Part shown: positions 40,531-52,551 of the stretch, one piece after another
Layout of the letters: every line of letters starts with the position of its first letter
Numbering within the stretch: the first letter of the stretch is position 1
From: Glycine soja
Lineage: Eukaryota; Streptophyta; Magnoliopsida; Fabales; Fabaceae
Reading direction: 5' to 3'
Assembly: GCF_004193775.1 (NCBI RefSeq)
Contig: NC_041005.1
Location: 2,234,501-2,298,500, forward strand
DNA: 64,000 nt
The notes under the pieces: generated by a model
Databases searched by the model: none
Told to the model about the DNA's origin: nothing
Seen by the model: only the letters and a program-made list of their open reading frames with translations
Made by a program: the position numbers and the translations under genes

Positions 40531-43489
40531 ATGGCTGATTCAGGCTCAGCCTATTCTTCCAGAATGTGGTGCTCCATCCCCGAACGGGTTCAGCTGCATG
40601 CGGCCATGTTGGCCCTGCAGTTTGGCTATGCTGGCTTTCATGTGGTCTCAAGAGCTGCCCTTAACATGGGCATTAGCAAACTTGTTTTCCCAGTCTACCG
40701 CAACATTATTGCTTTTCTCCTCCTCCTTCCTTTTGCCTACTTCTTGGAAAAGTAATTAGTGCCATGCTACCTCCCCTAACATATATAACTAATCAATTAA
40801 TTAATCCCATTTTATAAGAGGATATATATAAAATTCTCTTAAAACTTAAAACTTTCCAGTTACAAGCAGCTGTTTGTTTTGCATTGCTCAACATTTTTTT
40901 CTCTTGTCCAGGAAGGAGAGACCTGCCATTACTTTAAACTTCCTCTTACAGTTCTTTCTTCTGGCACTTGTCGGGTATGTTGATTTTTTTATATCACTTC
41001 CAATTAATTAGGTTTAGGTGATTGAAAAGAAAAGAAAAAGTAAGGAAAACAATATGTATATATTACTGTTTTTTGTTTTTGTTTTTAAGAAAAAAGAAAA
41101 AAAGGTAGAAGTAAAGCTGCAGAGACTATTGACTGGATGGTCCTTTAATCAATATTAATATTTTGCATTACACAGGATTACAGCGAACCAAGGTTTTTAC
41201 TTGCTTGGCTTGGACAACACATCCCCAACCTTTGCATCAGCGATTCAGAACTCTGTCCCAGCCATTACATTTCTCATGGCAGTCATACTCAGGCAAGCCC
41301 TTATAAATTAATTGTTGTTATTCATTTGTTGCACCAGCAAGAAGCATGCACAACATTAAATAGGATATGGTTATAATGTATAATATGCATAGCCTAAGGG
41401 CTAACTAGGCTATGATATTTACAAATGAAATGAAATTGAATTTCAGGATAGAGCAAGTGAGGCTGAACAGAAAGGATGGGATAGCGAAGGTGGCGGGAAC
41501 GATATTCTGTGTGGCTGGGGCGACGGTGATTACACTATACAAGGGTCCAACAATATATAGCCCAAGTCCACCTCTACAGAGTGAGAGCTCAGTAGTAGTT
41601 GAGTTTGGGACACTCTCATCACTGGGAGATGCAAAGGGGAAGAACTGGACCCTTGGGTGCCTCTACCTCATAGGGCATTGCTTGTCCTGGTCTGCTTGGC
41701 TTGTGCTCCAAGCACCTGTACTCAAGAAGTACCCAGCTCGCCTCTCTGTCACTTCCTATACATGTTTCTTTGGACTCATCCAATTCCTTGTCATTGCTCT
41801 CATCGTTGAAAGAGATGCTCAGGCTTGGATTTTCCAATCTGGTGGAGAAGTTTTCACTATTTTATATGCGGTCAGTTACTTTTACTCATTCATAAATTTA
41901 ATATTATTAGTTTGTTACTATGAGGGATTGATTTCAACCTAGCTTGTTTTCACTTCCTAGTCCTCTCTGTTTTTAGACTTTTGTTTATTACTATTTTATT
42001 ACTTTTAAGAGGTTTATTGAATTATATTTTGACTTTTACTTTTTGAAGAAGATAAATTGAAAAAAAAAAAAACTGGGGCTGGCTGAAAATTTTCTGCATA
42101 TTCAAGAGTATATAAAATTATTTATATTGCTATACTAATTTAAGAGTAAAATCTAAAGCGCGTAATGAATTGTTAATATACAAAAGTCTCTCCATATAAT
42201 TTCATAGAAACTGAACAAATTAAAGTTGGTCGCTTTAATTATAATAAAAAAAAATTCTCTCTATAGTTGTCTGTATGCATGCGTTTGAGTTGTGAAATGA
42301 TTAATGATATGTGTATTATTCGAAAGCACTTATGCAATAATATAATTCTGGAGATATATATATATAAAGGTGGCTGCACCGGTGTGTATTAGTGTATTAA
42401 TGTTAATGTTAATATACATTGCAGGGAGTGGTGGCATCTGGAATTGCCTTCGCTGTACAGATATGGTGCATTGACAGAGGTGGCCCTGTGTTCGTTGCGG
42501 TGTATCAGCCTGTTCAAACTCTTGTTGTCGCTATTATGGCTTCCCTTGCTTTAGGCGAAGAGTTCTACTTGGGCGGGTTCGTCCTACCTTCCTTATCCTT
42601 TTCATTCTCTTTTTTTTTTAATTAATCCCCTTCTTGTTCATATCATTTGCTTTCTTTCTTCTTCTTAAAACTTTTAAAACATATCTATAAATTAGTTTAA
42701 GAAAATTATTCATTTCACATGTTAAATTGTGAGTAGTGATATAATAAAGAAAGAAAAGTAACACAAAAGAAGGTGTGAAACGAATGGAAAAAAATAAAGT
42801 AATTAATATTTTTTTCTTTGCTTAAAAGCTATGATCATTTAAATATTTTCATAGCAATTTAATAAAAAAATTATGAACGTTAAAATGTGATAATATTTTT
42901 TTTATTTAAAAGTATATTTCCAAAATATGTACTTAGACAAATAATTTACAAATAAAAATAATTAATTATATGGAATATCACACTTGCACTTGGAAAATGA
43001 TAAATAAAACCCACTAAACAACAAGTAAAGCTAGAGCTAAGGCACGGTTAAGAGAACTGACTCAACTGAGAAAAGGCCAAGAAATCCAAATGAACAACTT
43101 TTAATGATTCCGCGTTCTAGAATGTTAAAAAAGTTATAAATTTTTTCATAGGAAGTTGAATGTAAGGTGCCGTGTCTCCTTTGATCTTTTTCTCTTTAGA
43201 CACATACTTACTTTATTACAAAAAAAGAAAAGAAAAGTCCCTTCCAATTAATTTTGATTGATAATGGCTATGTGGATCGAATTTGTGATGTTATTATAGG
43301 ATCATAGGAGCAGTGTTGATCGTTGTGGGACTGTACTTTGTCTTGTGGGGTAAAAGCGAAGAGAGAAAGTTTGCAAAGGAACATGCTGCAATTACGTCTA
43401 CTCCAGAGCACAGTGGTATCAGGTCCTCAAGCCATGCCAAAACATTACTCACTCAGCCACTTCTCCCTTCATCTACGGAGAATGTCTGA
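40531..43489 (+). CDS. WAT1: WAT1 (WALLS ARE THIN1) EamA/DMT-family tonoplast transporter
   Basis: WAT1 is a ten-helix drug/metabolite-superfamily carrier of the nodulin MtN21 group. It exports auxin from the vacuole and is needed for secondary wall formation in fibres. Six exons: 40531-40751, 40912-40974, 41176-41292, 41447-41870, 42425-42576 and 43300-43489, total 1167 nt, 388 residues, usual for the family. Exon 1 has the near-invariant QFGYAGFHVVSRAALNMGIS and KLVFPVYRNI; exon 3 ANQGFYLLGLDNTSPTFAS; exon 4 NWTLGCLYLIGHCLSWSAW and PARLSVTSYTCFFG; exon 5 IWCIDRGGPVFVAVYQP and GEEFYLGG. Helices fill both EamA repeats, and the C-terminal tail ends in STENV. Intron 3 uses a GC donor (41293-41294), forced by the reading frame; the other introns are GT..AG. 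These match Arabidopsis WAT1 (At1g75500) as remembered more closely than other MtN21 members. Nothing is broken. Confidence 0.95.
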
Positions 43490-46400
43490 TCAACAAAACC
43501 ATATATGACTTCAAGCTGGGGCACCATTTTCTCTGAGAGAAAAAGGGAAAAAGAAGATATTAAAAGAAGAAAATGATACCCAGTTATATACATTATTACC
43601 ACTTTATGTCAGGAAGCTTGTGTGTGTACGAAGGGGTTTTCATCTTTTTTATTTTACTTTATTTTGGTTAATTCACATGCTTTCTTTCTAGGACTTTTAG
43701 AATGAGGGTTTTCTATGGGAATCATTACAATGATGGATGCCACGTAAAAGCGGGCTTTAAAGACTGAAATCCCATATGCTTTTATATGTTAATTAATGGT
43801 TTGATTTACAAAAGGAGATTTTTAATTTATTTAAGTTCTATGGTCACTTGTCTCGAAGGTAATGCTATTGCTAGAGGTATCATCATGACATAGACGGAAA
43901 GGTAAGAGTGACCTACATATATAATTTTCTCTTCTCGATCACCTTGTTTCAAAAGCTGGCTATGCATGAAGATTTTGATAAGCCACAATGGTCACCTTCA
44001 AACGGAATCATCATTTCGGTCGGGTTTAATCAATATCTTCAATTTCTCATCATTGCGCAAGTTTATAAACAACGATTACTTAGTGAGGTGCATGCTGGCA
44101 TAATCCCGAGCACAAATAACTAAAACCACTAGAAATGGCCGACCGTCCTAGCGTGATTGATTTTCTGTAGCATTTTAATTCAAATTTATCACTGACGTGT
44201 TCTTATTAAGTTCATAAATAGATGATTAAGTTAATTTGCATCTAATAATTATATATATATCGATCGTGTCAGCTTGGTGTGCATGTTGGCACAGTAGCCC
44301 TACTCTACATCGTCTCTATTATGTCGATAGCGTGCATATAATTAATAAGACATAGAAACGTGACAAGCACTAAAGGCAAGGAATTATACATAATGGGTTT
44401 AGAAGATAAATCCTTGAGGCTACAAGCCAACAGCACGTCATCGTTAATTCTTGTAAAGACACGGGCAAATTGACAAAGTTCTAGGCATAATTTAAGTACC
44501 AGGATCACATATTTAACTAGCAGATCCCCAGGCATCAACATATATAGGGTGCGAATCATTAGGATATCCATGATGATATATATCTAGCTAATTTCCTTTC
44601 TTGAAAGTTTACTTTATTGACTCTATCATTTATCCGTCGATGCTTTTCCTTTTCTGATGAAGCAAACGCATCTCTTTACTTTATGTCTTTGTCGATTTGA
44701 TCAAATATATTTTCATTCCAATAATATATTTCTTTTGACCAACCACAATAAATTAATTAGATATATTTTTGTTCACTTACTAGCAGAGAAAATCAAATTG
44801 TGATTGTCGATCAATTCCCCAAAGGAAAAACTTGAAAATATCTTGTTTATTTAACGCTAAAATTATTATTTGAATCACTGATATCCGGAGATTTTCATCA
44901 CTGAAGCGATCTACATTAGTGACTGAGGAACAAATGCATAAATGAATTTGAAATTATACTTAATTCAAAATCTTTGAGCATTAGATATATATATATGGAA
45001 CCTTCTTATTTATATACTGTTCAATTTGTCAGTTTCTACTTAATGTATCTGAGAATTTTTTACTTACATTCTTCATTCAAATAAGAATGATAATTATTCT
45101 AAGGATTTAATATTTATGTATCGATAATGTAAAGCAAAGAGAAGTTAAAATGTTAACAAAATTTCGTGATAAAATAATTAGATGATAATTGAAATATTTT
45201 ATTTAAAGTATTTGTTTCCAAAGTAATTTGGAAGGGAAAAAAAAAGAGAACTTAATACTAATTAATTTGGACCAATAGTTTTTACTAAAAAAATTAATGA
45301 ATCAATATATTTACTAAACATTTGTTCACTATATTTTTCATCTATTTTTGTTCATTGTCTATCCCTTTTATTGTCTTTTATCTATTTCTATTCCACCCAA
45401 CACTGTTAATTTCTACTCTATTTCTCATATTTTTATTCACTTCATTTTTTTCCTCTCTATCAAATGGATCCTAAAAAAGTCACAACAAACACTATCTAAA
45501 AATATTTAATTTTAAACATGCATTTAATACTTTTTAATCAAATAGGTTAACATAAAAAATCATTAGTTTGTGATGTTACTAAAAGGAAGGGCAGATTGAG
45601 GAAACTAGTGTAGTTCAAAGAATAAACTGAAAGATTTTGCAATCCATGATGTTCGTAAATGAGTAAAAAATAAGGGAGTTGGAATGTTGGATCCACCCCG
45701 CCCCACAATTATTTAGTAGGTTTGCAAAATTTTAAATAGGTTTTTAAATTATTTTTTAAATTGAATTTCTAAACTAAAACAAAAGTCTTTGGAATTACTT
45801 TTTGACAGCTTAAAATTGTCACAACAAGACTATTTGCGGTGGTTTTAGAAATCCTAGACACTTAATTAAAAAATATACATAATCAGGAGCTCAATTAAAA
45901 AAACAATAGTTTATGGGCCTATTTAAAAATTTGCAAATAGTTTAAGAACACTATCAATAATTTAACCTTCAAATTATGTTGATGAATGATAATAACTTTT
46001 GAAACAAAACAATTTAGTGCTTTTAATAAAAGAAACAAATTATCTCTTAAAGCATACAAATCAGTACCTAAGAAGTCGATTAAATACAAAATCAGTGGCA
46101 ATAGATCATAAACTTCTAGAAAAAGAGGAAAACTGATTGTGAAGAAAAATAACGGTGTCCTTGTAGATTTATTAAACGGGCCAGTCTAAAAAGAATTGAC
46201 TGCAAATCAAGCCCATGAGTTGATCATCTGACTTTGAACTGGAAGTCTGTCAAAGAAGGCATGCAAAATGGGCCAACTCAAGACTTCGCATGCTTGGCCC
46301 TTTACTTTGCAACCCCCTTTTTTTTCATATTCCTTTTGTTTTATTCGACATTTCAAAATGTTAATCATAAAAATTAAAAGACACAAACATTTTCTAAAAT

Positions 46401-46803
46401 ATTTCTAATAAAATCTAGACGCAATAGAAAATTATAAAACACTACAAGTATATTAGTAACATTAAAAGTGTGTTATCATCAACCAAAATGTAGGATGATT
46501 AAGTATTTAACCTACAAAGGAAAAACAGGTTAAACGAATTGAACCAAAAAAATGTAACTCAATTTATCTCCACTGCCAAGAACTACTATTACTAACGGAC
46601 AAAATATTTGATATTAATTTAACGTGAAGATTTATTAAATTATAATGTTTTTGATTCCCACATGTCTAAATCAATTGATTGAGTTATTGCAAAATCTATT
46701 ATACTGTTTTCGATCCTAATGGATAAAACAAAATTAGGATGTTTGAAGAATTTGTGAAGAATTGTGAGATTATAAATATAAAGCAAATTATAGAATAAAA
46801 TGG
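43490..46803. other. Intergenic DNA between WAT1 and the NPF relic
   Basis: It starts with the WAT1 3' region. The rest is AT-rich with only short, featureless frames. No repeats with clear ends or RNA genes were recognised. Confidence 0.45.
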
Positions 46804-49648
46804 TCAGAAAAAGGTACTTGGTAATTCCCCTTCGTGGTTGGCTGAGTTAGACTCAGTGAATTCAACCATGGCCTCATCCATCACCAGTGCTCCTTTCCCT
46901 CTGTGGCAATAAGCCACCACCAAATAAACCAAGAAATTGACGTCATTGATAGCCGTCAAAATCTAATAAAAACAGTCCAATCTACTGTTATTAAAATCGT
47001 TCCTGAGCCACCCTTTGTGTTGTCCACCACTCGCACCTTCAATTATCTTTACCAACGCAGTGCTCAACCAGCTTCCAATCCCAATCTCACACAGAAACAT
47101 TAGGAAAAACTCCTCGTCCCATCCGTGGCTTCGTCGTAGAAGAACTCCAACTGCCCCACGTAGGTGAAAACCTCAGCAGCACCCATTAGGAAAAACTGAG
47201 GGAGCAACCAGAACACACTCATCTTTAATGACTTGTGGTCCCGTCTTTTCCTTTCCACCAACGCTGCCGAGGCCATGGCGAAGATCAAGACGAATAAACC
47301 TACGCCCATTCGCTGCAACGACGTGACGCCTCGGTGGTGGCCGATGATGTTGCGGAGGGAGGGGACAATGAATTTCTCGTAGATGGGTACGAGGATGAGT
47401 GTGATGGCGCTGAACACGGGGACAGAACCTGCGGGGATTTTGAAGTGGGTACCGAGTGTTCTGTCCATGATGTTGGCTTGGCTTAGGAAGAAGGTTGAGA
47501 GCTGAGCGTAGGACACGGAGAGAGCAATGGTGGAAGCCCACACAGGAAGGACTCGAATGAAGGATTTGAACTCTTCTACTTGCGTCACCGTACATATGCG
47601 CCATCGATTGCTCGTCTTCTGCGTTTGTCATAACTGCTGCTGTGTCAAAAAACCTGCAAAACTTGGTTCCGTTAATTTAAGAAAGTTCACCTGTAATGTA
47701 TTGAAAAAAACCTTAAAAGTTCCATATTGGTCAGTGTCAAGATAAAATATACTTACTCTCGTTCTATGGAAGAAATAAAATGTAATTTTTTTAAATTTTA
47801 TTATAAAAAAATATAATTATTTTATTATTAAATTTCTTTTTTTATTTTTAATTAATTGTAAATTTTATTAATAATTACATTTATTTTTCAATAAAAGTAT
47901 ATATCTGTATTCAACTGTCATCTAAATAAGATATACTTATTTATTAAAATTTATTTTTTAAAATATAACCACCAATTGAATAATTAATATAATGAATAAT
48001 CTTAGAATAAAATTAAAATTTATGTGAAATTAATTAATCTAATCAATTTTATTGGTGTTAACAAATTAAATAATTATTTCTTATGTGGATTAGATGTAAT
48101 ATAAATTAAGGTAGTATAGAACTTGTTATAAATTGAAAAAGATCAATATATACCCAAATACTATTATGCACCTAGAAAGATAAAAAGATAGAAAAAAGAA
48201 AAATATAGGTAAGATAATTATTATGATTTGATAGAAATAAATAAATGAGGAGAAAAATGAATATCTATTAAGTGTTAGAATCTTAACAATGTCTAAATAT
48301 TGAAATTCCTCTAAATTTATTCTAGACTAAAGATAATATTAATGTCAAAGAAAAATATAAAAGCGGGAACATCCTTATCTATAAGTGACATTAATGTCTA
48401 GTCAGATAATTAACAAACCTGTATTGTGGGGTGTGAGGAAGCTTGCGAGTGGTTTCGACCTCGTAGAGACGAGTTTGGTCATTTTCTAAATGAACCCTAT
48501 TTAGATGATTCATCGTGGAGGCTACCATAACCTGAAGAAACCTAGTGAAAGGGCTTCCCATTGGCATTTTGAAACGGTAATATCGGAGACCAGCAAGTAG
48601 GATAACGATGGAACAAATGGCGGCGGCTGCGTGTATTCCAAAACCCCAACCAAACCCAGCGGCGTCTTGTATGTAAACCAATGGTGTGATTCCAAGGATG
48701 GCACCCATGTTGATGGCGAAGAAGAACCAGTTTAAGAAAGAGAACTTCATCTGCACTATCTTTCTCATCTCCCTCGTCAAATTGGTCAGCACCGAAGGAG
48801 GACACACAGGGCTTGATTCCTCCGGTGCCCAAAGCAATGTGGGTAAGTGCACCGTATAGGAATGCGGTTTGGCCTTGGCTTGCCCCTTTGCATGGCGGAA
48901 CAGTGCATTTATGAGGGCGTAGCGTGTCCATTGAAGCCGAAAGTACGTGTCAGCAAAATCATCCCCTACGTCATTCACCACATAACCATCAATGTTCATC
49001 CCCAACATAATTCATGAAATAAACATCAATTTTGTTTTATTTAGGTGCCCATTTGGAATTGTGCCAATAATTTAATTCTATACATCATCCCACCAATTAG
49101 AACTCAAAGTATATATATTTTTGTAGAGAAATTATTAGTATATTATAGGCTCCGAGGAGTGTAAGCACATAGGCAGCTCCAATCCAGTCTGTGACATGGG
49201 TAGCAGCGTCTGGAAGAGATTGATGCATTTCAAAAACCAAGTAAGCCACCATGTTCACTGCAATTGCAAAGAACGCCAACCTCTCCGTCACCTCGTTCAC
49301 TGCACCCAGAGTACAACATCAATTGGTCATATCATGTTTTACACTTATTAAGCTATAACTCTTTTCATCAGTAAAAATTTGAACATTGAACGCATAATAT
49401 ATTGTCTATCCAATGTCATAACAGTACCTATGATAAAGTGCGACGCTTTCCATCCTCCTGTTGTTCGCTTGTCAGCAATCCTACCATGCAGATCCACGCA
49501 ACGGTTGCTCACCAATTCCATTTCCTGTTTCAAAAATTAAAAATGCATACTCATATGATTAATTCTGTAAATAATAGTAATTGGTATCAATTCAAGTAAA
49601 CAAAATATTAATTGCCTTGTGATCTAGATTGCTGGGAGGAGTCTCCAT
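46804..49648 (-). pseudogene. NPF: NRT1/PTR-family (NPF) transporter, broken copy
   Basis: Working NPF proteins are twelve-helix proton-coupled carriers of nitrate, peptides or hormones. Pieces on the minus strand: 49648-49616 (METPPSNLDHK), 49524-49428 (GGWKASHFII), 49300 to about 49144 (ERLAFFAIAVNMVAYLV..DWIGAAYVLTLLGAY), about 48990-48419 (GTGGIKPCVSSFGADQFDE, NWFFFAINMGAILGITPLVY, KLPHTPQY) and 47653-46804 (RVLPVWASTIALSVSYAQ, IMDRTLGTHFKIPAGS, FTYVGQLEFFYDEATDGTRS, WLSTALVKIIEG). Lesions: the segment after LLGAY that should carry ADAYxGR is missing; a 1-nt insertion near 48946; another near 48757 (GAAGTG expected, GATAGTG present); a deletion frameshift near 47605; a TAA at 47100-47102 following a small deletion; and TAG at 46963-46965 in place of the Trp of FYWIL. 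The original stop is TGA at 46804-46806. The subfamily was not assigned. Exon 1 would need a GC donor. Confidence 0.92.
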
Positions 49649-50430
49649 GCATGAATTGAAGGGTGACTAAGTTTCGAACTTGAATTGGTTGTGAGAGTAA
49701 ACAATGTTACATCCGATTTTGCATTTTATATATGTCGGGGCATTTCGATCAGAGTCTGTTTTGTTTATTGATTTGCGCCTGTAAATTGACAAACGCGGGC
49801 GGCCGAAGCTTTAATGCTGAATTATATGGCTAACAAATGGAAGCGCCACACGCATCAGGTTATCAAATGATGATGGTACGAATCTCAGTGACTCAGTCCA
49901 TCTTCTCGATTTTTATTTCTAATATCTATATATACAAGTAACATAAATATTAAATGTGAAATTTAATATTAATATCACACTTTGTATTCCAACATGTATA
50001 CTAACAAACAAACCCTCTGTCAAAAAAACAAACACCCAAATTCATTGTTGTCCAACAAAACAAACACACGCAAGAGTGACGGATCTAGGATCATGAGTCA
50101 GTGGTAAAGACAATTAATTTAAAAAACAACTTTTTATTTTCATACATATGAAAGTAAAAACATAAATATTAAAATCAAGTGTAATGAGTTGAAAAAAAGA
50201 AGGAATGTCTAGTTTAATAAAATGTAAAGTACTAGGTTAACTGAAAGAAGAACAAACTTAAGGGAAAAACCTAGAAAATAAAACAAAATTTGACAACAGT
50301 TTGAAAAATTAGGAGCAGTGGGTTCAAATTATAAAAATAGGTGGTGCAAAAAGATAACAATAGTAAATATATGTTTGTATTTCCTCAAAAGGCAGGGATT
50401 ACATATGCACCTCTCATTTATAGCTAGGTC

Positions 50431-50509
<79 letters not shown>

Positions 50510-52196
50510 TGTATTTATTTTATTGAGAATTTTAATATTAATAATTTGGTCTTACGTGCCATCATATTACCTACTATTTTTCATAACTTAATTTCTTAGT
50601 TCATTTTTCTTTTTTATAGTTAATTTTTCATTTTTTTAAATAATTAGTATTTTTATTTTTAGTCCACCGAACCCGTCCATTTAACCACAAGTTATGCATG
50701 ATAGATGTAGAGTATAACTCATTTATTCAACACCATGAGAGAGAAAAAAAAGAAGAAAATAAATATAATGTGATAAATAATATGTGTAATATAGGAATAG
50801 AGGAAAGGAGAAAAAGAGAGGTTATTGATGTGTTTAAAATAAAAGTGTTCAAATATCATTATTTTTTATTTTACATATAGGATAAGGAAAAATATATTTA
50901 AATACTCACCATGTTATTCAACACTTAATAAGAGAGAAAAAATTATAAGTACAATATACAGATAATATGATGGATAGGAAGAAAAATAAATAAAAATAAA
51001 AATTATTAATCAAATATTAAAAACATGAGGTGTTAATTTAAATATTATGGTTATAAGGACAACTTGGTTATTAAAAATGCCAAAAAATCTTAAACGGATC
51101 AACCTAACCCATTTGTCTATGTTTGCCACTACTTCACCATATTCTTGACATATAATAATAACTTTCATATAAAACAAAATCTTGCTTATAGCAAGAGCAA
51201 GTGAATTTGAACCTTCTTTTCACTTTTCACCTGCGCACACAAAAGTACCCTAAATCATCTAAAATCTTTTTGAATCTCCATGGTAAGAAATTTAAGAAGA
51301 TCCAATTCACACTGTGATAGTCTTTCTAACCTTAATTTATGCAATTTCTCACATGCTAAGAAAAACTATAATTTTCAGATTTACCAAAATCTCACAAGAT
51401 CACAAAATCACCTTTGATAGATCTATTCAAATATATCATGATTATTTATCTTTTTAATTAAACATTTAATAATCCAGCCAATTAATCCCCATCAAAATAC
51501 ACGCATCCCTCTCCCCTTCATATGAAAAAGCTGTTTCCTTTAACAACCCTTCCCTGTCAAAAACTCATGTTCCCTATTTTTTTTCTTTCTTTTATGAATA
51601 AACAACCACAGTTCTCTGTTCCCCTGGTTACAAAGGTTAAGAAGTTCTTTCATTTTCTATAATTTGCATCATCTTTTGCGGATGACATCGTGTGTGTTGG
51701 GATGAAATTGACAAAATTATTTTTAAATTAAATTAATTTTATAAAATTGATTTAGATTAAAATTGATTGTAAAGTGATGCAAATTATGTTTAAGTGTTTT
51801 AAAACTAATATAAACCTTTTTATTTAACACAAAAACTATTATAATTTATTTAATTTTATATTCAGAATCAATTCAACAACGCTGAAAAATATACCTAAAA
51901 TTGCATGCATTAATTGATGTTTCAATGTGATTATGAAAAATCTAAGAAGAAACTGAACACTTTGTTTTTCTTCTGTATTCCTTTGCGGTTGCATATTTTT
52001 CATATTCTCTACAATATCTTCTGCTTTTCTATACCTAACTTCTTCCCTTGGTTTTGTTGGTTGTCGTATCATTTCTCTTTGTCCAGTTTTTTTTCCCTAG
52101 AGCACTACCTCATCTTCCCATTTATTAATTGGACAGTAGGCTTTTAGTAGGTGGGACGAAAGGAAGACAGCATTAACAGGGGACCACAATCAACTC
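49649..52196. other. Intergenic DNA between the NPF relic and the Copia insertion
   Basis: AT-rich, with a long (TA)n run at 50434-50503 and a diverged pair of segments around 50720-50860 and 50905-51040 (CACCATG..GAGAGAAAAAA, then ATAATATG). No gene was recognised. The last 50 bp before 52197 continue at 56869, across the retrotransposon. Confidence 0.45.
50434..50503. repeat. (TA)n microsatellite, about 35 units
   Basis: An uninterrupted TA dinucleotide array of about 70 bp. Arrays of this kind are highly length-variable and can extrude cruciforms. Confidence 0.97.
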
Positions 52197-52302
52197 GTTT
52201 ATATTAGTTGTTGTATTTCAATCTTAGTTCAGGAGTTGTTGTTTCAGAAGTTCTGGTGTTTCAGAACTTGGTAGTTGATCAAAATCTGAAGTTTGTTTTG
52301 TC

Positions 52303-52340
52303 CAGCTGTCATTTCGGTTAGTTAGTTAGAATGACAGCTG
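52303..52340 (+). other. Perfect 11-bp inverted repeat in the Copia LTR
   Basis: CAGCTGTCATT (52303-52313) and AATGACAGCTG (52330-52340) are exact complements around a 16-nt spacer that contains GTTAGTTAGTTA. Each arm also carries the palindrome CAGCTG. The pair sits about 20 bp upstream of the TATA box, so it could be a paired protein-binding site. If included in RNA from the other LTR it could fold as a hairpin. Confidence 0.8.
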
Positions 52341-52361
52341 TAGTTTGTTAAAGTTTGTGGC

Positions 52362-52371
52362 CTATATATAG
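52362..52371 (+). promoter_or_regulatory. TATA box of the Copia LTR promoter
   Basis: CTATATATAG within CCTATATATAGGGCC, centrally placed in the LTR, the usual position for the U3 promoter. Transcription would start roughly 30 bp downstream, near 52395-52400. Confidence 0.7.
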
Positions 52372-52491
52372 GGCCTTTGTAATCTACATTTAGTAGTTGT
52401 GATCAATAAAATTTTCTTCCTTCTTTAATTCAATTTCTCTTAAAACTTAGTAACAAGTTTTCTCCATTAGCGTTCAAAACTCCAACAGAAT

Positions 52492-52505
52492 TGGTATCAA
52501 GAGCC
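52492..52505 (+). other. Primer-binding site (initiator tRNA-Met type)
   Basis: TGGTATCAAGAGCC starts four bases after the 5' LTR. It resembles the TGGTATCAGAGC primer site of plant Copia elements, complementary to the 3' end of initiator tRNA-Met, with one extra A. Confidence 0.75.
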
Positions 52506-52551
52506 TGGTTCGCTTTCAAGAACCTCAAGAAAGTTGCAGAATCTGTGAAAG

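Larger units (their letters stand above)
52202..52487 (+). repeat. 5' LTR of the Copia element
   Basis: 286 bp. It holds the element's promoter (TATA box 52362-52371), a poly(A)-signal AATAAA at about 52406, and an 11-bp inverted repeat at 52303-52340. Near-identical to 56578-56863. Confidence 0.97.

Noticed and set aside
50318..50506. Open frame ending in repeated Tyr-Ile
   Set aside because: It is translation of the (TA)n microsatellite, not a protein.
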